Positions 18,550 through 28,119 of a stretch of 64,000 nt of DNA are shown here, piece by piece. The translations under genes and the position numbers were made by a program. How positions within the stretch are numbered: the first letter of the stretch is position 1; each line of letters opens with the position of its first letter. The notes under the pieces were generated by a model. That model was not told the origin of the DNA. It ran no database searches and saw only the letters and a program-made list of their open reading frames with translations. This DNA comes from Corynebacterium curieae. Its GTDB lineage: Bacteria; Actinomycetota; Actinomycetes; Mycobacteriales; Mycobacteriaceae. Location: NCBI RefSeq assembly GCF_027570035.1, contig NZ_JAKMUU010000005.1, forward strand, positions 62,001-126,000, in the 5' to 3' direction.

Positions 18550-19113
18550 GTGCTTCTTTCAGATCGTGATATCCGCTCCGCCATTGACGCCGAAGAATTG
18601 GGCATCGAGCCTTTCGACGGCGAGCTCATCCAGCCCTCGTCCGTAGATGTGCGTTTGGATAAGTACTTCCGTGTCTTCAATAACTCCCGATATACGCATA
18701 TCGATCCCAAAGAGGAAATGCCGGACCTCACCACCTTGGTGGAGGTAGAAGAAGATCAATCCTTCATCCTGCACCCGGGTGAGTTCGTGCTCGGTGCAAC
18801 GCTGGAAAAATTCACCCTGCCGGCAAACTTGGCTGGCCGCCTAGAGGGCAAGTCATCCCTTGGCCGCTTGGGGTTGTTGACGCACTCCACCGCGGGCTTC
18901 ATTGATCCAGGTTTTTCTGGTCACATCACCTTGGAGCTTTCTAATACCGCTAACCTGCCCATTGCCTTGTGGCCGGGCATGAAGGTGGGGCAGCTGGCTA
19001 TCTTCAAGATGACTTCACCAGCCGAAAGCCCTTATGGCACCGGCACTTTGGGTTCGAAGTACCAGGGCCAGCGCGGCCCGACGCCATCGAAGTCTTACCT
19101 GAATTTCCAATAG
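18550..19113 (+). CDS. dcd: dCTP deaminase (probably bifunctional with dUTPase)
   Basis: A 187-residue cytosolic enzyme making dUMP or dUTP from dCTP for thymidylate synthesis. GTG 18550 gives the family start [12 protein letters not shown]; longer in-frame starts run through the tRNA. The signature [21 protein letters not shown] is present, split across the active site, and then [15 protein letters not shown] and [13 protein letters not shown]. It is nearly colinear with M. tuberculosis Dcd, which performs both deamination and dUTP hydrolysis; bifunctionality here is inferred. The next gene is UDP-glucose dehydrogenase, as in M. tuberculosis Rv0321-Rv0322. Confidence 0.95.
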   Translation: MLLSDRDIRSAIDAEELGIEPFDGELIQPSSVDVRLDKYFRVFNNSRYTHIDPKEEMPDLTTLVEVEEDQSFILHPGEFVLGATLEKFTLPANLAGRLEGKSSLGRLGLLTHSTAGFIDPGFSGHITLELSNTANLPIALWPGMKVGQLAIFKMTSPAESPYGTGTLGSKYQGQRGPTPSKSYLNFQ

Positions 19114-19155
19114 GCTTAAACCGGCATTCACATAGGGCCTCTAAGATGGGGTCTT

Positions 19156-20484
19156 ATGCGTATGACTGTAATCGGCACCGGATACTTGGGTGCAACCCAT
19201 GCTGCCTGCATGGCCGAGCTTGGCCATGAAGTATTAGGCGTGGACGTAGACGAACAAAAGATTGCTGCTCTTAAATCGGGTAAGGTTCCGTTCTTTGAAC
19301 CGGGCTTGCCGGAGGTACTTGAGCGCAATATCGAGGCCGGCCGCCTTGACTTCAGCACGGACTATGAAGAAGCAGCCGAGTTCGGCAACCTGCACTTTTT
19401 GGGCGTGGGTACCCCGCAGCGCCGCGGTTCCTATGCCGCGGATATGACCTACGTGAAGGCCGTCATTACGGATCTGGTGCCCAAGCTCAAGGGTGATCAC
19501 ATTATCTTTGGTAAATCCACCGTTCCGGTGGGAACGGCCGCGGAGCTCCAAGAGCTGGCCAATGAGCTTGCCCCAGAAGGCACCACTGTGGAAATCGCAT
19601 GGAACCCGGAGTTCCTGCGCGAAGGCTATGCCGTCAAGGACACCATTACCCCAGATCGCATTGTCCTCGGCATTGGTGACACCAACAATGAAAGTCGAGC
19701 CGAAGAGGTAGCTCGCGAGGTCTATGCTAAGCCGCTATCGCAGGACACCCCATTTATTCTGACGGACTGGCAGACTGCAGAGCTGGTCAAAGTCTCCGCC
19801 AATGCGTTCCTGGCCACGAAGATTTCCTTTATCAACGCCGTTTCTGAGATCTGCGAGATTGCGGGCGCGGACGTTACCGCTCTTGCCGACGCCATTGGGC
19901 TCGACGAGCGCATCGGCCGCAAGTTCCTCGGTGCTGGCCTCGGTTTTGGCGGCGGTTGCTTGCCCAAGGACATTCGCGCCTTCATGGCGCGCGCGGGTGA
20001 GCTTGGCGCCGACCAGGCGTTGACCTTCCTGCGCGAAGTGGACGCTATCAATATGCGCCGCCGTGACCGCGTGGTGGACTTGGCTAAGGAAGCCTTCAAC
20101 GGCTCCCTATTAGGGCACCGCGTAACCGTGTTGGGTTGTGCGTTTAAGCCCAATTCCGATGACGTGCGCGATTCGCCCGCCCTTGCCGTGGCCGGCTCCC
20201 TGTCCTTGGCTGGTGCAGCAGTTTCCGTCTATGACCCAGAGGGTATGGACAACGCCAAGAAGGTATTCCCCACCCTGGATTATGCTGCAGACACTGACGA
20301 CGCCCTGCGCGAGGCAGAGCTGGTGATTCTGGCAACCGAGTGGAAGCAGTTCAAGGAATTGGATCCGCGGCAAGCGGGCCAGCTCGTGGATAATAAGCAC
20401 ATTATCGACGGCCGCAATGTGCTGCCTGTCGCAGACTGGCAGCAGGCCGGTTGGAAGGTCGAGGCTTTGGGCCGCACCCTTTAA
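19156..20484 (+). CDS. udgA: UDP-glucose 6-dehydrogenase
   Basis: A 442-residue enzyme oxidising UDP-glucose to UDP-glucuronate with two NAD+. The N-terminal NAD site is IGTGYLGATHAACMAELGH. The catalytic thiohemiacetal Cys sits in GFGGGCLPKDIRAF near residue 275. The C-terminal UDP-binding domain contains VLGCAFKPNSDDVRDSPAL. Its product may feed glucuronic-acid-containing glycolipids or wall glycans. It lies 42 bases after dcd and ends at a strong hairpin. Confidence 0.93.
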   Translation: MRMTVIGTGYLGATHAACMAELGHEVLGVDVDEQKIAALKSGKVPFFEPGLPEVLERNIEAGRLDFSTDYEEAAEFGNLHFLGVGTPQRRGSYAADMTYVKAVITDLVPKLKGDHIIFGKSTVPVGTAAELQELANELAPEGTTVEIAWNPEFLREGYAVKDTITPDRIVLGIGDTNNESRAEEVAREVYAKPLSQDTPFILTDWQTAELVKVSANAFLATKISFINAVSEICEIAGADVTALADAIGLDERIGRKFLGAGLGFGGGCLPKDIRAFMARAGELGADQALTFLREVDAINMRRRDRVVDLAKEAFNGSLLGHRVTVLGCAFKPNSDDVRDSPALAVAGSLSLAGAAVSVYDPEGMDNAKKVFPTLDYAADTDDALREAELVILATEWKQFKELDPRQAGQLVDNKHIIDGRNVLPVADWQQAGWKVEALGRTL

Positions 20485-20501
20485 TTAGGGCTATGCCAAA
20501 A

Positions 20502-20550
20502 AGCGATACGGAGGGCTGAGCAGTTAGGAACAATGCTCGGCCCTCTCGCT
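20502..20550. terminator. Intrinsic terminator between udgA and the yibE/F gene
   Basis: An imperfect long hairpin: AGCGA-x4-GAGGGCTGAGC, a 14-base loop, then GCTCGGCCCTCTCGCT, with one T-G wobble. It lies between two convergent genes and may serve both. The T-tract is weak (CTTGTG). Confidence 0.7.
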
Positions 20551-20571
20551 TGTGCCTAAGCCAGTTCGTCT

Positions 20572-21834
20572 TTAGGCGGCTACACGGCTATGCGGAATCG
20601 TAAACGCTGCGATAAGCGTGGTTATCGGCACTGCGAGGATTAGAGCCATCGCACCCACACCGGAGCGAAGTAACTCGGTGGCGACGAGATCGCTGGTAAG
20701 CATCTGGCTGGCGGGACGCTGCGCTGCGGTAATGAGCAAAAGGAGCGGAAGCGTGGCGCCGGTATAGGTGAGGATGAGTGTGTAGATCATCGAAGCAATG
20801 TGATCCCGGCCTACCTTCATTGCTGAAAGAAACAGTTCTCTTGGGCGCGCGTCTGGGTCGGCTTCGTGGAGCTCGGTGACTGTGGAGGCTTGGCCCACGG
20901 CGACATCGGCGAGGCTGCCAAGGGAACCGACCACGAAACCGCACAGGAGTACTCCAAGGATGGAAACGCCCGGCATGTAGAGCAAAAGCTTTAGGTTGTC
21001 TTCGGAGCTGTAGCCCTGCAACTGCGAGGTATCAATCGTGGCCCAGGCGAGGAATGCCGCGATAATGAGAGCAAGCAGCGACCCACCTACCGCTGAAGCT
21101 GCTTTCCAATTTGCCCCGTGCACGAGTGGTACGGCGACCAAGATGATGGCGGCGCAGGAAACGAGGGCGGTCCAGCGGGGACTATGGGCGTCGATAAGCG
21201 CAGGCAAAAGGAACGCAAAGACTACGCCAAGGCTAAACGCCAAGCCGATGATGGCGCGTACTCCCTGCCATGCGCCGAAGGCAATTACGACGATGGCGAC
21301 GATTACCGCCCACAGGATTAGGCTGCCGGTGCGCTGATAATCCGCAAAAGCATAGGTAACCGCCCCGGACGGATCAGTAGCCTTGGATAAGACGATCTTG
21401 TCGCCGGTTTCCAACTGCGGATCGCCAGCTTTGCCATAGGTGACCAGCTGGGTCATGTGCCCTGCATCTTCGCCAGAGGTGATTTTAACTAGCGCGCGAT
21501 CGCAATGTATCTCTTCCGTGCCGGGGATAAGGGGAGGAGTGTCAAAGACCTGTCCCGTTTGTTCTGATTGACAGGCCGAATGGTCGGCCGTGTCTACCGT
21601 GCCCTCTACCTGTGGGTGATTGAACGTATAGGTTTGCTGAAATTCTGCGGAGGTGTGTTCATTAGCAGGGCTATTGGGCCAAAGTATTACCAAGCCAGCA
21701 ACGGTAGCTATGAGCGCTGCGGCGAGCGCGCCAAGAAGGCCTATCCGCCAAGGATTTTGAGCTATCGAAGTTAAAAGCCGGCTCCACAAGGCGGAAGCCG
21801 GCTGGGGCTTGGTTGCTGCAGAATGTCTTCCCAT
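20572..21834 (-). CDS. YibE/F family membrane protein
   Basis: A 420-residue protein with an N-terminal helix (about 28-52), an extracytoplasmic beta-rich domain (about 60-165), and about seven helices to the C-terminus. The YibE/F region shows FGAWQGVRAIIGLAFSLGVVFAFLLPAL and GSLGSLADVAVGQASTVTELHEADPDA. The family has no settled function; transport has been suggested. It is a single gene, convergent with udgA. Confidence 0.87.
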   Translation of the reverse strand: MGRHSAATKPQPASALWSRLLTSIAQNPWRIGLLGALAAALIATVAGLVILWPNSPANEHTSAEFQQTYTFNHPQVEGTVDTADHSACQSEQTGQVFDTPPLIPGTEEIHCDRALVKITSGEDAGHMTQLVTYGKAGDPQLETGDKIVLSKATDPSGAVTYAFADYQRTGSLILWAVIVAIVVIAFGAWQGVRAIIGLAFSLGVVFAFLLPALIDAHSPRWTALVSCAAIILVAVPLVHGANWKAASAVGGSLLALIIAAFLAWATIDTSQLQGYSSEDNLKLLLYMPGVSILGVLLCGFVVGSLGSLADVAVGQASTVTELHEADPDARPRELFLSAMKVGRDHIASMIYTLILTYTGATLPLLLLITAAQRPASQMLTSDLVATELLRSGVGAMALILAVPITTLIAAFTIPHSRVAA

Positions 21835-21883
21835 GCACCTTATTGTGAGGGATTATCACTATCATTAGCAACTGGCGGGAAAA

Positions 21884-23113
21884 CTACTGCTTGTAGCTCA
21901 CAAGGAAGTTACCTAGGCGCTCAATGGCGTTTTCAATCTGGGATGCCCACGGCAGCGTGACCACGCGGAAGTGATCTGGGTTGGGCCAATTGAAGCCGGT
22001 TCCTTGCACCATGAGGATCTTTTCTGCCTTCAAAATATCCAGCATGAGCTTGGCATCATCATGGATTTCATACACATTCGGATCCAAGCGCGGGAAGAGG
22101 TAGAGCGAGCCCATGGGCTTTACCGCGGAAACGCCCGGAATCTCGTTGAGCTTTTCATAGGCAATATTGCGCTGCCGCAGCAGACGCCCGCCAGTACCAG
22201 TGAGCTCATAGATGGACTGCCGGCCACCCAACGCCACCTGGATGGCATGCTGCGCTGGGACGTTCGGGCACAGGCGCGTTCCGGCGAGGAGCTCAAGGCC
22301 CTCGATGAAGCCACGGGCGTGATGCTTGGGGCCGGTGAGGACCATCCAACCAGCGCGGTAGCCACACACGCGGTAGGCCTTGGACAGGCCATTAAACGTA
22401 ATGGTCAACAGGTCTGGGGCGAGCGAAGCAATGGAGGTATGCTGCGCGCCATCGTAAAGAATGCGGTCATAGATCTCATCGGCCAAGATAAGCAGGTTAT
22501 GCTCGCGGGCGATATTAACTATCTTCTGCAGTACTTCGCGCGAGTAGACCGCACCAGTGGGGTTATTAGGGTTAATGACCACAATGGCTTTGGTTTTATC
22601 CGTAATCTTGGACTCGATGTCCTCGATGGATGGATTCCAGTCATCCTCCTCATCGCATAGGTAGTGCACCGGGGTGCCGCCCGCCAGAGACGTAGCTGCA
22701 GTCCACAACGGATAATCCGGGGCCGGGATGAGCACCTCATCGCCGTTATTGAGCAGCGCCTGGGTGGTCATGCTGATGAGCTCTGAGACGCCATTGCCCA
22801 AGAAAACATCGTTGATATCAAAGGGCGGGAAGTCCTCCAGCTCGTAGCGGGTAACGATGGACCGACGAGCCGGAATGATCCCCTTGGAGGTGGAATAGCC
22901 TTGGGAAGTAGGCAGGGCAGCGATCATATCGCGCATGATGACATCGGGAGCCTCGAAGCCGAAGACGGCTGGGTTTCCGGTGTTGAGTTTCAAGATGGTG
23001 TGGCCATCGAGCTCCATGCGTTCCGCTTCCGCAGAGACCTCGCCGCGAATGTCATACGCGACGCCCTTGAGCTTGTCAGATTGGTCAAAAATGCGGTGTT
23101 TCGGAGAAGTCAT
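21884..23113 (-). CDS. alaT: Alanine aminotransferase-like PLP enzyme
   Basis: A 409-residue fold-type I aminotransferase of the AlaA/AlaT group, making alanine from pyruvate and glutamate. The PLP lysine is in NGLSKAYRVCGYRAGW, with NPNNPTGAVYSREVL and the phosphate-binding LGNGVSELI upstream. The start at 23113 (MTSPKHRIFDQSDK) matches relatives. No ribosome-binding site precedes it, but CACAAT lies six bases upstream, so a leaderless transcript is likely. An ATG 12 codons upstream is the alternative. It resembles M. tuberculosis Rv0337c, whose neighbour Rv0338c has its counterpart at 25177 here. Confidence 0.9.
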   Translation of the reverse strand: MTSPKHRIFDQSDKLKGVAYDIRGEVSAEAERMELDGHTILKLNTGNPAVFGFEAPDVIMRDMIAALPTSQGYSTSKGIIPARRSIVTRYELEDFPPFDINDVFLGNGVSELISMTTQALLNNGDEVLIPAPDYPLWTAATSLAGGTPVHYLCDEEDDWNPSIEDIESKITDKTKAIVVINPNNPTGAVYSREVLQKIVNIAREHNLLILADEIYDRILYDGAQHTSIASLAPDLLTITFNGLSKAYRVCGYRAGWMVLTGPKHHARGFIEGLELLAGTRLCPNVPAQHAIQVALGGRQSIYELTGTGGRLLRQRNIAYEKLNEIPGVSAVKPMGSLYLFPRLDPNVYEIHDDAKLMLDILKAEKILMVQGTGFNWPNPDHFRVVTLPWASQIENAIERLGNFLVSYKQ

Positions 23114-23168
23114 GGGGTCATTGTGCCACGATTCACAGCCATGCGACATGATTTAAGGGCGGCGATGA

Positions 23169-23810
23169 CTATTTCTTATTCCACTCGTTGAACTTCCGCT
23201 TTGCTAAATCCATGGCTTGGCCGGTAATTTCGCCGGCCTGCATGCGACGATCCGCCCACATTTTCTCTTCGATCATTTTTTGTTGCGCGCGCTCGTGTGC
23301 CGTCAGTGCACGTATTTCGCGCAATTGTTGGCGCTCAATCTGGCGAACAGACGGTGCGTGCCACGAGGATGGACCAACTTTGGCTACATAGAGCAGGATC
23401 CACAAAATCGGAATAAGTGCAGCTGCTGCCACGCCACCAAGCAGCAACCAAGGGTTGCTCATGGTAGCGCTCAACACGATTAGCGTAGGGCTTGCCGCCG
23501 CAAGCACCACCGAGCCGGAAAGTGCGGTCGCAAACTTTGGCTTCTTGCTTGCATTATGAGCGCGCGTGACTTCACCCCGAGAATAAATCTTGACCTCGTG
23601 GGAACCACGCGCCGGAATATCTCGAAAGACGGGCACGAGGTCTTGGTGGGTGCTAGCACGCAAGACATCATCCGAGCGATCCTCGAACTCCTCCATGGTT
23701 AACCGGCCTTCACCTACGGCGCGGGCGAGGTCATTGATGGCATCGTTGCGCTCGGAATCGGACAGGCGCATGGTCCGATCGATGGGGGAAGAACCAAAGT
23801 TATTACTCAC
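23169..23810 (-). CDS. DUF1707 domain membrane protein
   Basis: A 213-residue protein. Residues 14-65 form a DUF1707 (SHOCT-like) domain: MRLSDSERNDAINDLARAVGEGRLTMEEFEDR. Two hydrophobic helices follow at about 95-140. The C-terminus is a charged region with repeated ARDRR/QLR-type segments, likely helical. The domain is common in actinobacteria and its role is unknown. It lies upstream of alaT on the same strand, 55 bases away. Confidence 0.85.
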   Translation of the reverse strand: MSNNFGSSPIDRTMRLSDSERNDAINDLARAVGEGRLTMEEFEDRSDDVLRASTHQDLVPVFRDIPARGSHEVKIYSRGEVTRAHNASKKPKFATALSGSVVLAAASPTLIVLSATMSNPWLLLGGVAAAALIPILWILLYVAKVGPSSWHAPSVRQIERQQLREIRALTAHERAQQKMIEEKMWADRRMQAGEITGQAMDLAKRKFNEWNKK

Positions 23811-23867
23811 GCTTTACAGTCTAGGAAAATTCTGCCCTGCTAGGGACGTGCTCTTAGCGAACGCTTC

Positions 23868-25142
23868 CTAGAGTTCCTTGGCGTTTTCCTGTGGGTCTTC
23901 CTCTCCACTTTTCTCGGACTTCTTTCCTCCAACCAAGCTGGCTAGCAACGGGAAGATGGCGACGGTGAGCGCGCCTCCGGAGACAAAGATGGATGCATTT
24001 TCCGGTTCCATGATCTTCGAGTTCACCGCCAAGGTGGTCACCGCCACGATGATGGGCAGACCGGTGGCGGAATACAAGCCCACTTGGAGGCGCTCGCGGA
24101 AGGTTTCAATATCGGAGCCGGTATGCGCTACATTTTCGCGCAGGAAGACTGGCAGGCCACGCGTAACCAGGATGAGGGCTGGAATGCCCAGCACCTTCCA
24201 CGGATTATTGGCAATGGTATCCCAGTTAATGCTCATGCCAGAGACCACGAAGAAAACTGGGATGAGCATGGAATAAAACACCACATCAAGGCGGTGCTCT
24301 AGGCGGCGGTGGAATTCATCTGGGATGATGCGATTCAAGATAATGCCGGCGGCAAAGGCGCCGAGCACGATATCGAGTTCAAAGACTGCGGTTACGGCCA
24401 TGAGGATGGCCAGAATCAAAATAATAAGGCGCAGAATCGTCTGGTTGGTTGAACCTGCGCCGGAGATAAAGGCTGCCTTCACCCAGGGAATCGTCGTAGC
24501 GATGGCGCCCGGCATGATGGCAACGGCTACAGCGATGATGATGAAGAGCAACAAGATGATCATCGTTGTCAGCGTGGAACGTGTACCTAGCAAAAGCGCC
24601 ATAGCGGTAATGGGGGCGACCTCACCGATGGCACCATGAATCATCACCGAATTGCCAACTTTGGTGCCCAGAATGCGGTCCTGTTTCAGCATCGGTGTCA
24701 GAGTGCCCAGCGCCGTTGATGTTAGTGCCAAGGCAACCACGATGGCACCTGGCACGTTATCTACCAAAAAGTAGGCACCCACTCCACAGGCGAGGGCACA
24801 GATGGCCCACGTGGATAGTGCCGTTCCGGCTTCTTTGGTTTTGAGCGTGGAAATTTGAATTTCGAAGCCTGCTAAGAGGAACAGCGCACCCACGCCGAGT
24901 TCCTTAAGCATTTCTATGCCCTCATCCTCGGCAGCTACGTCCAATACCGAAGGACCAATAATCATGCCGAAAATCAGCAGCAGGGCCACCGAGGGCAAAC
25001 GGTAGCCCAGCATATAAGAGACCAGCGGCGCGAGTAGCGCCGCGGCCATAATCCAAGCGAAAGAGACGAGAGAGTTTGTGTTTTCGGTAGATCCCGCCGC
25101 CAGCAGCAGGGCATCGGTGGGCAGTGCCGCATGAAAATGCAT
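23868..25142 (-). CDS. CPA2-family cation:proton antiporter
   Basis: A 424-residue membrane protein with about 12 helices of the KefB/Na+-H+ exchanger superfamily, which exchanges K+ or Na+ for protons. Recognisable pieces are GYRLPSVALLLIFGMIIGPSVL, ELGVGALFLLAGFEI, ALALTSTALGTLTPML, and ELDIVLGAFAAGIILN. There is no C-terminal TrkA-N domain; the protein ends in a short charged tail. It lies between the DUF1707 and Fe-S oxidoreductase genes on the same strand. Ion specificity is not predictable. Confidence 0.87.
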   Translation of the reverse strand: MHFHAALPTDALLLAAGSTENTNSLVSFAWIMAAALLAPLVSYMLGYRLPSVALLLIFGMIIGPSVLDVAAEDEGIEMLKELGVGALFLLAGFEIQISTLKTKEAGTALSTWAICALACGVGAYFLVDNVPGAIVVALALTSTALGTLTPMLKQDRILGTKVGNSVMIHGAIGEVAPITAMALLLGTRSTLTTMIILLLFIIIAVAVAIMPGAIATTIPWVKAAFISGAGSTNQTILRLIILILAILMAVTAVFELDIVLGAFAAGIILNRIIPDEFHRRLEHRLDVVFYSMLIPVFFVVSGMSINWDTIANNPWKVLGIPALILVTRGLPVFLRENVAHTGSDIETFRERLQVGLYSATGLPIIVAVTTLAVNSKIMEPENASIFVSGGALTVAIFPLLASLVGGKKSEKSGEEDPQENAKEL

Positions 25143-25176
25143 GGACTACAGCGTACGCACCAATGCCCTTGCGCGC

Positions 25177-27870
25177 CTACTCAGATTCAGGCGGCTTTGG
25201 CACGCTTTCCGACGCCGGCGGTGCCGGAGCCGCCGGAGGTGCTGGTGGGGTAGGCGCGGATGGCGGCTCAACCTTCGGCGGATCAGCCTTTGGCGGCTCG
25301 GGCGAAGCGGGTGCCTGTGGCGGCTTCGGAGCTGCAGGCGGCGTTGGCGCAGCAGGAGCGGCCGGTGCCGCAGGTGCTGCGGGTGCGCTTGGAGGATTTG
25401 GAGCGGCGGGAGCCTTTGGCGCAGGAGCTGCTGGAGCACTCGGAGGAGTAGGGGCGTTTGGCGCCGCGGGAGCAGCTGGTGCCGCGGGTGCACTTGGTGG
25501 CGTCGGAGCGGCTGGGGCTGCAGGCGGCGTTGGTGCCGAAGGAGCAGAAGGTGCACTTGGTGCAGGAGCTGCTGGGGCTGCCGGTGCCGCGGGTGCGCTT
25601 GACGGTGTTGGTGCCGTGGGTGCCTTTGGCGCAGGAGCTGCTGGAGTACTCGGAGGGGTGGGCGCACTCGGTGCCGCGGGAGCGGCGGGGGCTGGCGCTG
25701 GTGCCGATGCGGCCGGGGCGGGGGTGGTGCTTGGGGCGCCGGAAGTGGGGGCGTCGGCAAGCGGGGCTTCATTGGTGCCCGCGGACTTTTGGTGGCGCAC
25801 CGGGGTGGCGAGGAAGGCCTTGGGATTGGGCTCCGGCAGGGTGCCGGACTCGTCGAGGGAAATGGAATTGCGCAGCATAACCGCCACGTCATTGACCTTG
25901 GTGGTGGGCGTAGAATCCTGCGACAAGGACTTCACGCCGCCGGTCATCATGACATTACAGAAGGGGCAGCCGGTGGCGATTTCCTCAGCACCGGTCTCTA
26001 GGGCTTGCTCGGTGCGGAAGTCATTGATGCGGGTGCCGAGCTTTTCCTCCATGAACATGCGGGCGCCGCCGGCGCCACAACAGAAGGCCTCGTCGCGGTT
26101 CTTGTCCATCTCGCGCAGCTCCACGCCGGTGGCCTCGAGCAGCTCGCGCGGGGGATCGAAGACCTTATTGTGCCGTCCGAGGAAGCACGGATCGTGGTAG
26201 GTAATTGGCTTGCGATTCTCCGGTGTGCGCGGAACCGGCTTGAGCAATCCCTCGCGGACCAAGCGGTTGAGCAGCTGGGTGTGGTGGAATACGTCGAAAT
26301 ACCCGTCAAAGTCTGGGTACTCGTTGCGTATGGTGTTAAAGCAGTGCGGGCAGGTAGTGATGATCTTGCGCTGGCCCTCCGGCACGCCGTCGAATGCGTT
26401 GTTAAGGGTCTCCACATTTTGCTGCGCCATCATCTGGAAGAGGAACTCGTTGCCGGCGCGGCGGGCAGGATCACCTGTACAGGTCTCACCCGTGGAGAGC
26501 ACGCCAAACTTCACGCCTGCTGTATGCAGCAGGTCCACTACCGCGCGGGTGGTGCGGCGGCCATCGTCATCATAGGCGCCAGCGCAGCCGACCCAGAGCA
26601 GGTATTCCATATCGGAGAAGTCGGCGTCGTCCTCACCGATGATGGGGACGTCGATGCCATCGGCGCGGGCCTCATCGATCCAGGCGCGGCGCTCAGAATT
26701 ATTCCGGCCCCACGGGTTGCCCTTGTTTTCCATATTCTTAAACAGGCCGGTGAGCTCGGAAGGGAAGTCCGATTCCGCAAGCACCTTAAAGCGGCGCAGG
26801 TCCGCAATGTGATCGATGTGCTCGATATCGGTAGGGCACTGATCCACGCACGCACCGCAGTTGGTACAGGACCACAACACGTCATCATCGATAACGCCGG
26901 CCATAGACAGCACGTCTAGGCCCTCGTGTGGGTTGTAATTATCCAGTGCACCCTGGCGCAGGTCCATCATGACCTTTTTGGGGCTTAGCGGTTTCTCGGT
27001 ATTCCAGGCAGGACATAGTTCTTGACAGCGGCCACATTCGGTACACGAGGTGGAATCCAGCAGCATCTTCCAGCTGCCCGGTGTGATGTCTTCTTCCAAG
27101 TCCGGGGTGGGCAAGGACTGTAGTGCCTTCTCACCGGTGACGTTGCGCTGGAAGAAGATATTGAAAAAGCTGGTGAAGCGGTGCCACATGACACCCCACT
27201 GGAATTTGCGGGAGATAAAGACGATAAACAGCAGACCGGAAAGCAGCTTGAAGAGGGCGAAGAAGCTCACCAGCGCCGGTGACTCGGGGAAGAGCTTGGC
27301 CAAGTGGATGCTCAAAAAATCTGCCCAAGCGGAACCACCGCCGTAGGTGGCGATCTTGGTGGACTTCACCAAGATCATGCCGAGTCCCTCAGAAAAGACA
27401 ATGAACTCTACCCAGCGCGCCGAGGCGGTCTGGGAATTGAAGAAGCGGCTGCCGCGCTCGGTATCGCCGAGTTTGAGGCGCACGCCGATGAGGAAGCCGA
27501 TTCCTAGGACCGTCGCGATGCCTAAAACCTCTTCAATGAAGTGGTACACCGACCAATGGCTAAGCCACGGCCAACCCTGATCCGGCGCGAAGGTTTGGAT
27601 ATAGGCCTCAAACCACACCAAGATGCCAAAGAGGAAGCCCACCATCACCAGCCAGTGGGCGGCATTGACCAGCGGTTTACCCTTGAAGTGGGAATGGCCA
27701 AAGACCTCTGCAATAACGCGCCATAGGCGTTTGCCCAGGCTATCGGTGCGCTTGAGCTGGGTGGGTCCGCCCGAACGGATGAACTTAAAGAGGGCCCATA
27801 CGCGGGTGAAAAAGTACAGCCACACCGGAATCGATGCGGCTATAGCGATCCAACCGAACACGGTGGTCAT
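25177..27870 (-). CDS. Membrane Fe-S oxidoreductase, heterodisulfide-reductase-like, with Ala/Pro tail
   Basis: An 897-residue protein. Residues 1-240 hold about six helices of the nitrate-reductase-gamma type (possible haem b or quinone site). Residues 280-370 carry two 4Fe-4S motifs, CTECGRCQELCP and CTNCGACVDQCP. Residues 400-680 hold two CCG domains with CPHCFNTI, HDPCFLGRHNK, CCGAGGARMF and GCPFC. After about residue 700 comes a low-complexity Ala/Pro/Ser tail of nearly 200 residues. It matches the layout of M. tuberculosis Rv0338c. An electron-transfer role from a menaquinone pool is inferred; the partner is unknown. Confidence 0.88.
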   Translation of the reverse strand: MTTVFGWIAIAASIPVWLYFFTRVWALFKFIRSGGPTQLKRTDSLGKRLWRVIAEVFGHSHFKGKPLVNAAHWLVMVGFLFGILVWFEAYIQTFAPDQGWPWLSHWSVYHFIEEVLGIATVLGIGFLIGVRLKLGDTERGSRFFNSQTASARWVEFIVFSEGLGMILVKSTKIATYGGGSAWADFLSIHLAKLFPESPALVSFFALFKLLSGLLFIVFISRKFQWGVMWHRFTSFFNIFFQRNVTGEKALQSLPTPDLEEDITPGSWKMLLDSTSCTECGRCQELCPAWNTEKPLSPKKVMMDLRQGALDNYNPHEGLDVLSMAGVIDDDVLWSCTNCGACVDQCPTDIEHIDHIADLRRFKVLAESDFPSELTGLFKNMENKGNPWGRNNSERRAWIDEARADGIDVPIIGEDDADFSDMEYLLWVGCAGAYDDDGRRTTRAVVDLLHTAGVKFGVLSTGETCTGDPARRAGNEFLFQMMAQQNVETLNNAFDGVPEGQRKIITTCPHCFNTIRNEYPDFDGYFDVFHHTQLLNRLVREGLLKPVPRTPENRKPITYHDPCFLGRHNKVFDPPRELLEATGVELREMDKNRDEAFCCGAGGARMFMEEKLGTRINDFRTEQALETGAEEIATGCPFCNVMMTGGVKSLSQDSTPTTKVNDVAVMLRNSISLDESGTLPEPNPKAFLATPVRHQKSAGTNEAPLADAPTSGAPSTTPAPAASAPAPAPAAPAAPSAPTPPSTPAAPAPKAPTAPTPSSAPAAPAAPAAPAPSAPSAPSAPTPPAAPAAPTPPSAPAAPAAPAAPNAPTPPSAPAAPAPKAPAAPNPPSAPAAPAAPAAPAAPTPPAAPKPPQAPASPEPPKADPPKVEPPSAPTPPAPPAAPAPPASESVPKPPESE
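25183..25755 (-). repeat. Degenerate Ala-Pro coding repeats in the Fe-S protein tail
   Basis: The DNA consists of GCn-CCn runs coding units such as APPSAPAAPAAPAAP and APKAPAAPNPP with irregular spacing. The end turns more charged (EPPKADPPKVEPP). It is a disordered linker or wall-spanning tail by composition, and length variation between strains is likely. The complementary strand reads as a spurious Gly/Ala-rich frame. Confidence 0.8.
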
Positions 27871-28119
27871 GCGTGCTCCTTTATTACTGATGCTCCACGT
27901 TGCTATCTACCTTAAGGCCTTGGGGTGAAAATCCCAGAGTCTGCATTCAGTGCGGTATCGCGGTGGGGTGGGCTGTAGACTGTCAAAATGAAGAACTCGG
28001 CCGCCTAATCCACCTAAACGCGCTGTAAAAGACGGTGGAGTAGGACCAATGCCAGTGGCCGCAGGACGCGCGAGCTTGGCAAGATGAGAAGTACACCGCC
28101 GCAGAAAGGGCAGACCGTC

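Noticed and set aside
25124..26200. Plus-strand 358-codon Gly/Ala-rich frame resembling a PE_PGRS-like protein
   Set aside because: It is the exact antisense of the Ala/Pro tail of the Fe-S oxidoreductase; GCn-CCn codons read backward as Gly and Ala. It has no start site or family support.
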